DNA of 13,037 nucleotides from JBHHZJ01 sp046758005 (GTDB lineage: Bacteria > Pseudomonadota > Alphaproteobacteria > Kiloniellales > J153): the NCBI GenBank assembly GCA_046758005.1, contig JBHHZJ010000097.1, forward strand, positions 1 to 13,037, given 5' to 3'. The notes beneath the pieces were generated by a model. That model had not been told where the DNA came from. It saw nothing but the letters and a program-made list of their open reading frames with translations, and searched no databases. Position numbers and translations under genes: made by a program. Below are positions 1-9,328 of this stretch, piece by piece (within the stretch, counting starts at the first letter, position 1; each line of letters starts with the position of its first letter).

Positions 1-150
1 CCTGCCGCAGACCGGGTCGATGTCCTTCTCCGGGGGCACCCAGCGCACCTCGGGGTCGTCCAGCAGTTCCTCGAGCCTCGGCTCGGGGCCCGAAAGCGCG
101 GGGCCGTTGCCCGTGTCGTCAAGCGCGCGAACCTCCGGGAGGCTGCTCAT
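1..150 (-). CDS. Unidentified protein, N-terminal 50 residues (runs off window)
   Basis: The frame starts at ATG 150-148 and stays open to base 1, giving 50 residues; the C-terminus lies outside the window. A GGGAGGG ribosome-binding site at 161-167 supports the start. The start overlaps the stop of the preceding 28-codon ORF as ATGA, which suggests translational coupling. The sequence is acidic and Pro/Leu-rich for the first 40 residues, then reads WVPPEKDIDPVCGR at the window edge. The DPVCG string also opens the YHS protein at 6761-6952, so this could be the first motif of a YHS-type metal-binding domain, but five residues are too few to assign a family. Function unknown. Confidence 0.5.
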   Translation of the reverse strand, partial: MSSLPEVRALDDTGNGPALSGPEPRLEELLDDPEVRWVPPEKDIDPVCGR

Positions 151-233
151 GCCCGCCGTTCCCTCCCGGGCGCGGCGGCGGCCAGCGGGCCGAGGCCTGA
201 GGCGGCGGCCGCGAGGGCCTTGCGCAACGGCAT
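147..233 (-). CDS. 28-aa signal-peptide-like small ORF
   Basis: An ATG at 233-231 preceded by AAGGAGAG (243-250, 9-nt spacing) opens a 28-codon frame ending in TGA at 149-147. The product has a basic start (MPLRK) and a long Ala/Leu/Gly stretch ending AAAAP, the shape of a Sec signal peptide, but almost no mature part follows (GRERRA). It overlaps the next start by ATGA. It may be a leader peptide that couples translation to the following gene, or a tiny membrane protein. The strong ribosome-binding site and the tight overlap are the reasons to list it. No homolog is recognised. Confidence 0.4.
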   Translation of the reverse strand: MPLRKALAAAASGLGPLAAAAPGRERRA

Positions 234-530
234 CGTGACGGTCTCTCCTTACCTCGTGGCGTCGCGGGATAGATAGGCGGGCCAGGTAACGGGTTGATGT
301 CGCCCACCGGGCCTTTGCGTAACGGGGCGTAACGGCCGGGCCCGCTGTTACGTTCGGTTACAATTTTTCCGGTGGATTTCGGGGGCCGGGTCCATGCTGT
401 CGATCAGCGGCCATGCGGCGCAATCGTCCCGCCGCGGGGATTGCCTTGCACGGGGACCGATCCGGGCAAGGCGCCGATATCCCATCGATGGACCCCCCGA
501 TCGTTTGTTCGACCGCCGTCGCCCGTATGC
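234..530. other. Intergenic region without a gene
   Basis: I see no credible gene on either strand between the stop of the Cu-ATPase (531) and the small ORF (233). The part nearest the small ORF (286-361) carries the GTTAC repeats listed separately. A weak -10-like TATCTA on the minus strand (270-275) could serve the small ORF. The part nearest the ATPase holds a 7-bp inverted repeat (443-449 with 466-472) and the palindrome CCATCGATGG (482-491), neither followed by a T-run. Confidence 0.6.
286..361. promoter_or_regulatory. Cluster of five GTTAC half-sites, candidate activator/repressor array
   Basis: The plus strand reads GTTAC at 347-351 and again at 357-361. The minus strand reads GTTAC at 333-329 and 323-319. 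Each pair is a direct repeat with exactly 10-bp periodicity, and the two pairs face each other in opposite orientation. A fifth minus-strand copy lies at 290-286, closer to the small ORF. Direct repeats with about one helical turn of spacing are typical of OmpR/PhoB-family response regulators; RstA-type boxes also contain GTTAC. The likely target is the gene pair starting at 233 and 150, which lie downstream on the minus strand. The protein that binds is unknown. Confidence 0.5.
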
Positions 531-3035
531 TCAGACCGGTTGCTCGACCAGGCGCATGGCGGCGTCAGGCCGGCGCTGCGAACTCTTAAGCGGCGGACGG
601 AAACGGCGCAGCCGCAGCGAGTTGGTCACCACGAAGAGGCTCGAAACGCTCATCGCGGCAGCGGCCAGTATCGGGCTCAGAAGAAGGCCGATCACCGGAT
701 ACAGGATGCCGGCGGCAACGGGAATCAGGGCGACGTTGTAGGCATAGGCCCAGAAGAAGTTCAGCCAGATGGTGCGCAGCGTCCGCTTCGACAGGCCTGC
801 GGCGTTGACGATGCCGCGCAGGTCGCCGGACATCAGGATGACATCGCCGGCCTCGATCGCGATGTCGGTCCCGGTGCCGATCGCAATGCCCACGTCGGCC
901 TGGGCGAGCGCCGGGGCGTCGTTGATGCCGTCGCCGACGAAGGCGACCTGCTTGTCCTCGTCCTGCAGGCGCTTGACCTCCGCCGCCTTCTGGTCGGGCA
1001 ACACCTCGGCCAGCACCCGGTCGATGCCCACCTCACGGGCGATGGCTTCGGCCGTGGCCCGATTGTCGCCCGTCAGCATGGCCACCTCGAAGCCGAGCGC
1101 GCGCAGCGCTTGCACCGCCTCACGGCTGCCGCCCTTGAGCGGATCCGAAACGGCGATGACCGCGGCCAGCACGCCGTCCACGGCGGCATAGAGCGGGGTC
1201 TTCGCCTCTCCGGCCAGCGCAGCGGCCTGCTCGGTGCCGCCGCCGATGTCGATTCCCAGCCGCGTCATGTAGCGGTCCGCGCCGACCTGGATCGTATGCC
1301 CCTCGACCTCCGCCTCAACGCCGAAGCCGGGATCGGCGCGAAAACCCGAGACCGCCGGCAGTTCGATGCCGCGCTCTTTCGCCGTGCGCACGATCGCCTC
1401 GGCGATGGGGTGCTCGCTCCTGGCCTCGGCGGCCGCGATCAGGCGCAGGGCGCCGTCGCCGTGGATGCCCAGGTCGAGGAAGTCCGTCAATTCCGGGCGC
1501 CCAAGCGTCAGCGTCCCCGTCTTGTCGAGGACGACCGTGCGTACCCGGGCCAGCGTCTCGAGCGCGGCGCCGTTGCGGAACAGAACGCCCATCTCCGCGC
1601 CCTTGCCGGTGCCGACCATGATCGCCGTGGGCGTGGCCAGCCCCATGGCACAGGGACATGCGATGAGCAGGACGGAGACCGCGGTGACGAAGGCGAAACT
1701 GAGCGCCGGGGCCGGCCCGAACGCGAGCCAGACGCCGAAGGTGACGGTGGCGATGCCGATCACGGTCGGCACGAAGACCGAGGCAATCCTGTCGGCGAGT
1801 TGCTGTATGGGCGGCTTGGCGCTCTGCGCCTCTTCGACCAACTTGATGATCTGGCTCAGAACCGTGTCCGCGCCGACCCGCGTCGCCCGCAGGGTGAAGG
1901 CCCCGACCTTGTTGACCGTGGCGCCGACCACCTCGGAGCCGGCGCGCTTCTCCACGGGGATGGGCTCGCCGGTGATCATCGATTCGTCGACGAAGCTCGA
2001 TCCCTCGACGACGATGCCGTCGACCGGCACGCGCTCTCCCGGCCGCACCAGCACCAGATCGTCCACCACGACGTCCTCGATCGCGACCTCCATCTCCTGC
2101 CCGCCGCGCAGGATCCGAGCCGTCTTCGCCTGCAGCTGGATCAATTTCTTGATCGCCTCCGAGGTGCGGCCCTTGGCGATCGCCTCGAGCAAGCGCCCTA
2201 GCAGGATCAGCGTGATGATCACCCCCGCCGCCTCGAAGTACGTCTTGGCCGAACCGGCGGGAAAGATTTGCGGCGTCAGGAGCGCGAGAAGCGAATAAAA
2301 ATAGGCCGCGCTGGTGCCGAGCATCACCAGGCTGCTCATCCCGGGGCTGAGATGCCGCATCTCGGCCCAGCCCTGCCGGTAGAAGCGCCGGCCCGCGTAG
2401 AACTGAACCGGGGTAGCGAGGAGCAGCTCGATCCACATCCAGCCGCGTTCGGGCAGCAGCGCCAGCATCGCCTGCTCGACGCCAGGCACGTACCGCAGCA
2501 TGGCGACCAGGAACAACGGCACCGTGAAGATCGCGGCGAAAGCGACGTTCCGCTTGAGATCGGCGATCTCCATCTCCCGGGCCGCGCGCTCGCGGTCCTC
2601 GCCGGCCGCCCCGTCGCCCAGATCCCGCGGCGTGTATCCGGCCTCGGAAATGGCCTCCTTGATCCGGCCGACTTCGACCACGTCCGGCAGATAGGCCACA
2701 CTGGCCTTCTCGGTGGCGAGATTGACTCTCGCGTCCAGAATGCCGGGAAGCTTTCGGATGGTACGCTCGACCCGGCCAACGCAGGAGGCGCAGGTCATGC
2801 CGGCGACACCGAGCTCCATGCGCTCCGCGACCGGCCGGTAGCCGGCTTTTTCGACTGCGGCCACGATCGCCCCGACGCCCGCCTGCTCGGCGTCGGCGAT
2901 CACGCTCGCCTTCTCCGTGGCAAGGTTGACGCGGGCCTCCCGAACGCCGGGTACGTTTTTCAGCGCCCGCTCGAGCCGGCGGACGCAGGACGCGCACGTC
3001 ATGCCCTGAACGGAAAACCTCACTTCTTGATCCAT
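531..3035 (-). CDS. copA: Cu(I)-exporting P1B-type ATPase CopA with two HMA domains
   Basis: This 834-aa protein is an inner-membrane Cu(I) efflux ATPase. Two HMA metal-binding domains each carry GMTCASC (residues 11-17 and 79-85). Then come membrane helices, the actuator TGE (355-357), the transport motif CPC (460-462), the phosphorylated Asp in DKTGT (504-508), the P1B nucleotide-binding SEHP (540-543) and the hinge GDGIND (701-706). YN in TM7 (766-767) and MSVSS in TM8 (795-799) fit the P1B-1 Cu(I) class. The start MDQEVRF is chosen because the open frame upstream runs antisense-like through the repressor gene and has no HMA homology; GGAAGG lies 12 nt upstream. It is the last gene of the copZ-repressor-copA operon, 73 bp after the repressor. 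Its length is normal and all catalytic motifs are intact. Confidence 0.96.
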   Translation of the reverse strand: MDQEVRFSVQGMTCASCVRRLERALKNVPGVREARVNLATEKASVIADAEQAGVGAIVAAVEKAGYRPVAERMELGVAGMTCASCVGRVERTIRKLPGILDARVNLATEKASVAYLPDVVEVGRIKEAISEAGYTPRDLGDGAAGEDRERAAREMEIADLKRNVAFAAIFTVPLFLVAMLRYVPGVEQAMLALLPERGWMWIELLLATPVQFYAGRRFYRQGWAEMRHLSPGMSSLVMLGTSAAYFYSLLALLTPQIFPAGSAKTYFEAAGVIITLILLGRLLEAIAKGRTSEAIKKLIQLQAKTARILRGGQEMEVAIEDVVVDDLVLVRPGERVPVDGIVVEGSSFVDESMITGEPIPVEKRAGSEVVGATVNKVGAFTLRATRVGADTVLSQIIKLVEEAQSAKPPIQQLADRIASVFVPTVIGIATVTFGVWLAFGPAPALSFAFVTAVSVLLIACPCAMGLATPTAIMVGTGKGAEMGVLFRNGAALETLARVRTVVLDKTGTLTLGRPELTDFLDLGIHGDGALRLIAAAEARSEHPIAEAIVRTAKERGIELPAVSGFRADPGFGVEAEVEGHTIQVGADRYMTRLGIDIGGGTEQAAALAGEAKTPLYAAVDGVLAAVIAVSDPLKGGSREAVQALRALGFEVAMLTGDNRATAEAIAREVGIDRVLAEVLPDQKAAEVKRLQDEDKQVAFVGDGINDAPALAQADVGIAIGTGTDIAIEAGDVILMSGDLRGIVNAAGLSKRTLRTIWLNFFWAYAYNVALIPVAAGILYPVIGLLLSPILAAAAMSVSSLFVVTNSLRLRRFRPPLKSSQRRPDAAMRLVEQPV

Positions 3036-3108
3036 GTCCAACTCGAACCTTCCGTATCGCCGTCGCGCCAGCGAACGGCGGCCGGTTTTCCGATGCCGAC
3101 CAGCGCCT

Positions 3109-3423
3109 TCAGCGGTATTTGAGGACCTCCATGAGCTCCTCGACGATGGCGCTGTCATCGCCCCGCTCGTGGGCCGTGACCACGTGGTCGCGAAGATGGC
3201 TGCGCAGGACGAGCTCGCCCACTTTGTCGAGGGCGCCGTCCACGGCCTTGATCTGCTTGAGAACGTCAACGCAGTACACAGCGTCGTCTTCCAGCATCCG
3301 CAGGATGCCCTCGACGTGTCCTCGCACCGAGAGAAGGCGGCGACGGGCGTCCTCGCGCGTCCCCGGATCCAGGCACAGCGGAAGGCCATGGGCGCGCGCC
3401 TGCTTCATGGGTCGCGTGCTCAT
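3109..3423 (-). CDS. CsoR/RcnR-family (DUF156) metal-sensing repressor
   Basis: This 104-aa all-helical protein belongs to the CsoR/RcnR/FrmR family, which represses metal-efflux genes until metal binds. The family core reads from RRLLSVRGHVEGI (28-40) through YCVDVLKQIKAV (50-61) to LRSHLRDHV (73-81) and ends in VEELMEVLKYR. Candidate ligands are C51, H76 and H80. Classical CsoR has Cys-His-Cys, so the third position is His here, as in RcnR. The neighbours (copZ, copA) make Cu(I) the likely effector, but Ni or Co cannot be excluded from residues alone. The start MSTRPMKQ overlaps the copZ stop as ATGA, so the two genes are translationally coupled. It probably regulates its own operon from the promoter at 3683-3711. 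Confidence 0.88.
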   Translation of the reverse strand: MSTRPMKQARAHGLPLCLDPGTREDARRRLLSVRGHVEGILRMLEDDAVYCVDVLKQIKAVDGALDKVGELVLRSHLRDHVVTAHERGDDSAIVEELMEVLKYR

Positions 3424-3620
3424 GCGACGCGAGCCTCGTAGCCCTTTTTCTGCACGGCGGCGAGAAGCGCCTCGGCCCGCAGGTCTCCGTCCACCAGGGC
3501 TTCGCCGCGGTCCAAATCGACTTCCACCACCCGGGCCACACCCGGCACCGACGACAGTGCCTGGCGAACGGTCTTCACGCAGTGGCCGCAAGTCATGCCT
3601 TCGACCTTGAGGCGGATCAT
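3420..3620 (-). CDS. copZ: CopZ-like copper chaperone (single HMA domain)
   Basis: This 66-aa soluble protein is one heavy-metal-associated domain with a ferredoxin-like fold. GMTCGHC (8-14) is near the N-terminus, and C11 and C14 would bind Cu(I). It also keeps the usual VPGV turn (24-27) and a C-terminal KKGYEA. Such chaperones carry Cu(I) in the cytosol to the N-terminal domains of CopA or to a copper sensor. It is the first gene of the operon, with a strong AAGGAGG site 5 nt from ATG 3620, and its stop overlaps the repressor start. Length and motif are normal. A mercury MerP-like role is unlikely because there is no signal peptide and the next ATPase is CopA-type. Confidence 0.9.
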   Translation of the reverse strand: MIRLKVEGMTCGHCVKTVRQALSSVPGVARVVEVDLDRGEALVDGDLRAEALLAAVQKKGYEARVA

Positions 3621-3652
3621 CCCTTCCTCCTTGATTGTAGCCCTCGCTGACT

Positions 3653-3672
3653 CCCTCCCCTGGAGGGGAGGG
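3653..3672. promoter_or_regulatory. G/C-tract dyad, candidate repressor operator
   Basis: CCCTCCCC (3653-3660) and GGGGAGGG (3665-3672) form a perfect 8-bp inverted repeat around a TGGA spacer. It lies just downstream of the predicted -10 of the copZ operon, where bound repressor would block initiation. CsoR/RcnR operators are known to be built from C/G tracts. As RNA it would also fold into a strong 5'-UTR hairpin, but no T-run follows, so it is not a standard terminator. Similar short palindromes also occur as dispersed repeats in alphaproteobacteria, which is the main alternative. Confidence 0.45.
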
Positions 3673-3682
3673 GTTTCACCGA

Positions 3683-3711
3683 CATATGGACCCTTTCGTC
3701 GTGGTTGTCAA
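3683..3711 (-). promoter_or_regulatory. Sigma70-like promoter of copZ-repressor-copA operon
   Basis: On the minus strand a perfect -35 TTGACA (3711-3706) is separated by 17 bp from a -10-like CATATG (3688-3683). Transcription would begin near 3676 and leave a 5' leader of about 55 nt before copZ at 3620. The 17-bp spacer is normal, which fits control by a repressor. A MerR/CueR-type activator would usually need a 19-20 bp spacer. Confidence 0.6.
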
Positions 3712-3809
3712 GCCGCAGAGCATGGGCGCCATGAGGTCACGCTGTGGCTGCTTGTTGGTCGCGAATTTAATTCACTTGACCTCCACACGTCAGGCGCTAG
3801 CCCTTGTTT

Positions 3810-4183
3810 TTATTCGACAATCAGCTTGCCGCGGAACATGCCCATTGCGCAGGCGAACTCGTACTCGCCCGGCTTGTCGGGCACGAACTCGACGGGCACG
3901 GTCTCGCCGGTGGGCAAATCGGCGCTCTTGTTGAAGTCGGCGAAAATCACCTTCTCCGAGCACGATGCCGTCTCCTCGCGCCGGAAGTTGAGGCGCACGG
4001 GCTTGCCGTGGCGCACGATGATGGTGTCCGGCGTATAGCCGCCCTTGACCAGGATCATCGCTTCCTGATGGCCGCTGCTGGCCTCGGCCGCGCGCATGCC
4101 CTTGGCGCGTTTCAACCAGAAGAACCAGACGATAAAGGCAACGAGGAAAAGTCCGCCGATCAAAACGATCCAACGATCCGGTG

Positions 4184-4187
<4 letters not shown>
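3810..4187 (-). CDS. Membrane-anchored cupredoxin-domain protein
   Basis: This 125-aa protein has one N-terminal transmembrane helix (about 6-25, ending WFFWLKR) and a cupredoxin domain of the COG4633/cupredoxin_1 type facing the periplasm. The domain shows GGYTPDTI (49-56), H60, SCSEKV (75-80), LPTGETV (91-97), KPGEYEFAC (105-113) and MGMFRGKL (115-122). H60, C76, C113, M115 and M117 are plausible copper ligands, although the geometry is not proven. It is likely to bind periplasmic copper released by the adjacent ATPase. Its start overlaps the ATPase stop as ATGA and AAGGAGGG lies upstream, so the two are translationally coupled. It ends in TAA at 3812-3810. Confidence 0.85.
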
Positions 4188-6748
<2,561 letters not shown>

Positions 6749-6760
6749 TCTCTTTTCCCT

Positions 6761-6952
6761 TCAATTCTCGTGTTCCGCCGAGGTCGTGCAGTCCGCGTCA
6801 TCAAGCGCGCGGGCATAGCGCTCGGGCGCCGCCATGAACCGTCGATGGCACGGCTCCGAACAGAAGAAATAGGCCCAGCCCTCGTGGTCTTCCGACGCCA
6901 CGACGTCCGCCAGGCCGATCTCTTTGCCGCAAACGGGATCGCATACCTTCAT
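6761..6952 (-). CDS. YHS-domain metal-binding protein
   Basis: This 63-aa cytosolic protein is essentially one YHS (TRASH-like) domain, with CDPVCGKEI (4-12), YFFCSEPC (28-35), RRFMAAPERYA (37-47) and a Cys/His tail (C55, H61). C4, C8, C31 and C35 would bind metal. YHS domains are often fused to, or encoded beside, copper ATPases and are thought to help bind or route Cu(I). The start ATG overlaps the stop of the truncated fabI stub as ATGA, and GAGGG lies about 10 nt upstream. The stop is 12 nt before the downstream ATPase, so the two are co-transcribed. Confidence 0.88.
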   Translation of the reverse strand: MKVCDPVCGKEIGLADVVASEDHEGWAYFFCSEPCHRRFMAAPERYARALDDADCTTSAEHEN

Positions 6953-7104
6953 CGACGTCGCGCCCTCGGGGGGAAAACCATGCCTTCGAAACGAAACCCC
7001 ACGCCGCCGGCGCGGAATTGCCGCGCCGCCGACCAGGCGAGGCTGTGCTCGTTGGCGATCCCGACGATGAGGCGGTTACGCTCGCCCAGGTCCAAGATAT
7101 TCAT
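6949..7104 (-). pseudogene. fabI: Truncated fabI (enoyl-ACP reductase) N-terminal stub
   Basis: The 51-codon frame opens MNILDLGERNRLIVGIANEH and continues SLAWSAARQFRAGG. This is the N-terminal Rossmann start of FabI-type enoyl-ACP reductases, with the cofactor motif G-x5-S-x-A (G15-S21-A23). FabI similarity stops near residue 34 (about base 7003), and the rest (VGFRFEGMVFPPRARRR) is unrelated. A complete FabI is about 255-280 residues, so over 85% is missing and the catalytic Tyr/Lys are absent. The ribosome-binding site GAAGGAAG survives, and the stop overlaps the YHS start, so the stub is probably still translated and may only serve to couple the copper genes to the upstream operon. Confidence 0.75.
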
Positions 7105-7141
7105 TCGAGGCGCTTCCTTCGTTGAATCCTTCGCCATCCAG

Positions 7142-8314
7142 CTACGCATGCACCGATTCGAGCGTCTGCGCGCCGCAGCGGCACCAGACGCAGCCGCACT
7201 CGACATGGTCACAGCTCGGATCGCGCAGCGGCGCACGGTAGCGCCAATCGGCCAGTGGATAGACGAGGCCGGTCAGGACCGAGGGCTGATAGAGCCGCCG
7301 AAGCTTCGTCGCGGCATCCGACCGGCTCAATCCCCGCAGCGCCCAGCGCCAGCCGCGCTCGCCAATAGTGTTGAAGATGAACCGGTTGCTGGTGCCGGTC
7401 CTGAGCAGCGGCAAAAGCTCGCGATGCCACAGCGCCGTGTAGTCGATCCCCTCGAGCAGGCTGCGCGCGGCAAGGATGCCCGAGCGCAGGGCGTAACGCA
7501 TGCCGAAGCCCGCCAGCGCGTCCTGAAACCCGGCCTGCTCCCCGACGACAAGGCGTCCGCCCTGCACGGCGGTGCGCGGCAGCCGGAAGTTCGCGAACCC
7601 GCCGAATGGATGGGGATCGCGCATCTCGAGCCTGGCCTTCTCGCGGAAAAATGCGACCGTGCGCTCGACGTATTCAGCCTGCCGCTTGAAGCCGGTGAAC
7701 ATGCAGCTCGCCACCGTGCCGCGGCCCTCGTGAACGAGAAGATAGGCGTAGCCGAGCGGCGCGAGCGCGTTGTCGAAGGCGGCCCAACTCCCGTCCGGCC
7801 GGTCGGTCTCGAACACGTAGCCGGCGGCGATGGCATCGGCGACTCTCGGGCCGATCGCCAGAACCGCCGGGCCCTCGATCTCGCTCACCCGATCTCCGAA
7901 ACGGACGTCGGCGCCCGCCCCGATCGCCTGCTTGAGAAGACCGAAATCCAGGCTCCCGCCGCGGCTCCCGCGCCGAACGAGGTAGTAGAGCGGCCGCTCG
8001 CCGCGCACCGGGTAGGCTTCGCCCCAGGCATCGAAGACCGTGCTTTCATGGACCGGATGATAGTCAAAAGTTGTCTCAATACCGGCGGCGCACAGCTCGG
8101 CGAGGATGTCGCGCTCGTCGCTCCAGTTCTCCAAACCCTGGAAGTCTCCGTGAAAGCGGCTCCCGACCGTGCGGTGCCATTCGCGCACGATGACCGTGCG
8201 ACCGGCGCGCGCCAGGACGATGGCGCAGGCAAGCCCCGCTGGCCCGGCGCCGACGACGGTGACCGGCGCGTCCGGGTCGAGGAACCCGCCGGCGCATGTC
8301 TGGGTGACCGCCAT
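7142..8314 (-). CDS. FAD-dependent oxidoreductase (geranylgeranyl-reductase-like) with Cys-rich tail
   Basis: This 390-aa flavoprotein has an N-terminal dinucleotide-binding site VTVVGAGPAGLACA (18-31). A second FAD-contact region reads GEQAGFQDALAGFGMRYAL (258-276), where the usual GD of the family is GE. The overall pattern resembles the FixC/geranylgeranyl-reductase group, which reduces isoprenoid or acyl chains; the real substrate is unknown. The C-terminus (368-380) is Cys-rich (C368, C373, C375, C378, C380, with VWCRC at the end) and could bind metal or an Fe-S cluster. It starts 6 nt after the acyltransferase stop with only a weak ribosome-binding site, so translation probably depends on coupling. 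The fabI stub follows after 37 nt. Confidence 0.82.
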   Translation of the reverse strand: MAVTQTCAGGFLDPDAPVTVVGAGPAGLACAIVLARAGRTVIVREWHRTVGSRFHGDFQGLENWSDERDILAELCAAGIETTFDYHPVHESTVFDAWGEAYPVRGERPLYYLVRRGSRGGSLDFGLLKQAIGAGADVRFGDRVSEIEGPAVLAIGPRVADAIAAGYVFETDRPDGSWAAFDNALAPLGYAYLLVHEGRGTVASCMFTGFKRQAEYVERTVAFFREKARLEMRDPHPFGGFANFRLPRTAVQGGRLVVGEQAGFQDALAGFGMRYALRSGILAARSLLEGIDYTALWHRELLPLLRTGTSNRFIFNTIGERGWRWALRGLSRSDAATKLRRLYQPSVLTGLVYPLADWRYRAPLRDPSCDHVECGCVWCRCGAQTLESVHA

Positions 8315-8320
8315 ACCGCA

Positions 8321-9325
8321 TCAACCCGCGATCGGGCAGCAGGCGTGTTCGGGCTGCGGCGCACAGGGAAGGCTGGCCTCCGGGGCGGCGGCTTTGGCAA
8401 GCATTTTGGCGCTCCGGTGGTGCATCAGGCTGGCGAGGGCGAGCGCGGCGAGGCGCGCGGCGGGCGGGTCGGCGCGCGAGCTCAACACCACGGGGACCGC
8501 GAGACCGACCACGACCCCGGCGGCCACCGCGCCGGCGAGGTATTCGAGGTTCTTGGCCAGGATGTTGCCGGAGACGAGATCGGGAACCAGAACGATGTCG
8601 GCCTCGCCCGCGACTTCCGACACGATCCCCTTCTCCTTCGCCGCCGCCGCGGAGATCGCGTTATCGAAGGCGAGCGGACCGTCGATCGAGGCGCCGCCGA
8701 TCTGACCGCGCCGCGCCATCAAGGTCAGGCAGGCGGCATCCAGCGTCGAGGCGATCGCCGGGTTGACGGTCTCGACCGCCGACAGCACGGCCACCTTCGG
8801 CGTCTCGACGCCGAGAAGATGGAAGAGTTCGACCGCGTTCTGCAGGATCTGCGCCTTGGCGTTGAGGTCGGGCGCGATGTTGATCGCCGCGTCGGTGATG
8901 CCGAGGAGCTTCGGGTGGCTCGACACCTCCGTGACAAAAACATGGCTCACCCGCCGGCCCGGCGCTTTCAGACCGCGCTCCTTGTGAAGCAGCGCATGCA
9001 TGAGCGCGTCGGTGTGGATATTGCCCTTCATCACGGCATCGACCTCGCCGTCGCGCACGAGATCGACGGCCTTCGCAGCCGCGGCCGGGTCCGTCGGCGC
9101 CGGAACGATCCACCGGTCCTCCGTCTTCCAGCCGAGCTCGTTGCATGTGCGCTCGATGGCCTCGGGCACGCCGATCAGGCGCGGCTCCACCATCCCCAGC
9201 GCATGCGCCTCGCGCAAAGTCTCGATCACAAGCTCTTGGGCGGCGTCGACCACGGCGACCCGAATGGGCTCGAGTGCCCGCGCCTGCGCGATCAGATCGG
9301 TCAGTGTTTTGACATGCGGGGCCAT
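8321..9325 (-). CDS. Phosphate acetyl/butyryltransferase
   Basis: This 334-aa cytosolic enzyme of the PTA_PTB family exchanges CoA and phosphate on an acyl group (acyl-CoA + Pi to acyl phosphate + CoA). Family segments include VMKGNIHTDALMHALL (98-113), SSHPKLLGITDAAINIAPD (135-153), MARRGQIGG (203-211), GPLAFDNAIS (216-225), VSGNILAKNLEYL (251-263) and VVLSSRADPPAARL (279-292). GGGAGG lies 8 nt before ATG 9325. The C-terminal tail has C321, C329 and C330, which the family does not normally show. Its usual partner, acetate kinase, is broken just upstream, so the acyl phosphate must be used by a kinase elsewhere or serve another purpose. Whether acetyl- or butyryl-CoA is preferred cannot be read from the sequence. 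Confidence 0.92.
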   Translation of the reverse strand: MAPHVKTLTDLIAQARALEPIRVAVVDAAQELVIETLREAHALGMVEPRLIGVPEAIERTCNELGWKTEDRWIVPAPTDPAAAAKAVDLVRDGEVDAVMKGNIHTDALMHALLHKERGLKAPGRRVSHVFVTEVSSHPKLLGITDAAINIAPDLNAKAQILQNAVELFHLLGVETPKVAVLSAVETVNPAIASTLDAACLTLMARRGQIGGASIDGPLAFDNAISAAAAKEKGIVSEVAGEADIVLVPDLVSGNILAKNLEYLAGAVAAGVVVGLAVPVVLSSRADPPAARLAALALASLMHHRSAKMLAKAAAPEASLPCAPQPEHACCPIAG

Positions 9326-9328
9326 CCT

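Noticed and set aside
443..472. Inverted repeat as terminator of the copA operon
   Set aside because: A 7-bp stem with a 16-nt loop and no T-run; too weak for a Rho-independent terminator.
372..2201. Long open frame on the plus strand opposite the first Cu-ATPase
   Set aside because: It is antisense to a gene with all P-type ATPase motifs and has Arg/Gly/Asp/His-rich composition typical of the opposite strand of GC-rich coding DNA.
3036..3389. N-terminal extension of the first Cu-ATPase frame
   Set aside because: The extension overlaps the repressor gene in another frame and has no domain similarity; the HMA domain begins right after MDQEVRF.
3733..3783. GAGGTCA...TGACCTC inverted repeat between the two copper operons
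   Set aside because: Only 7 bp with a 37-nt loop and no T-run; could be chance, and I saw no CueR-type dyad here either.
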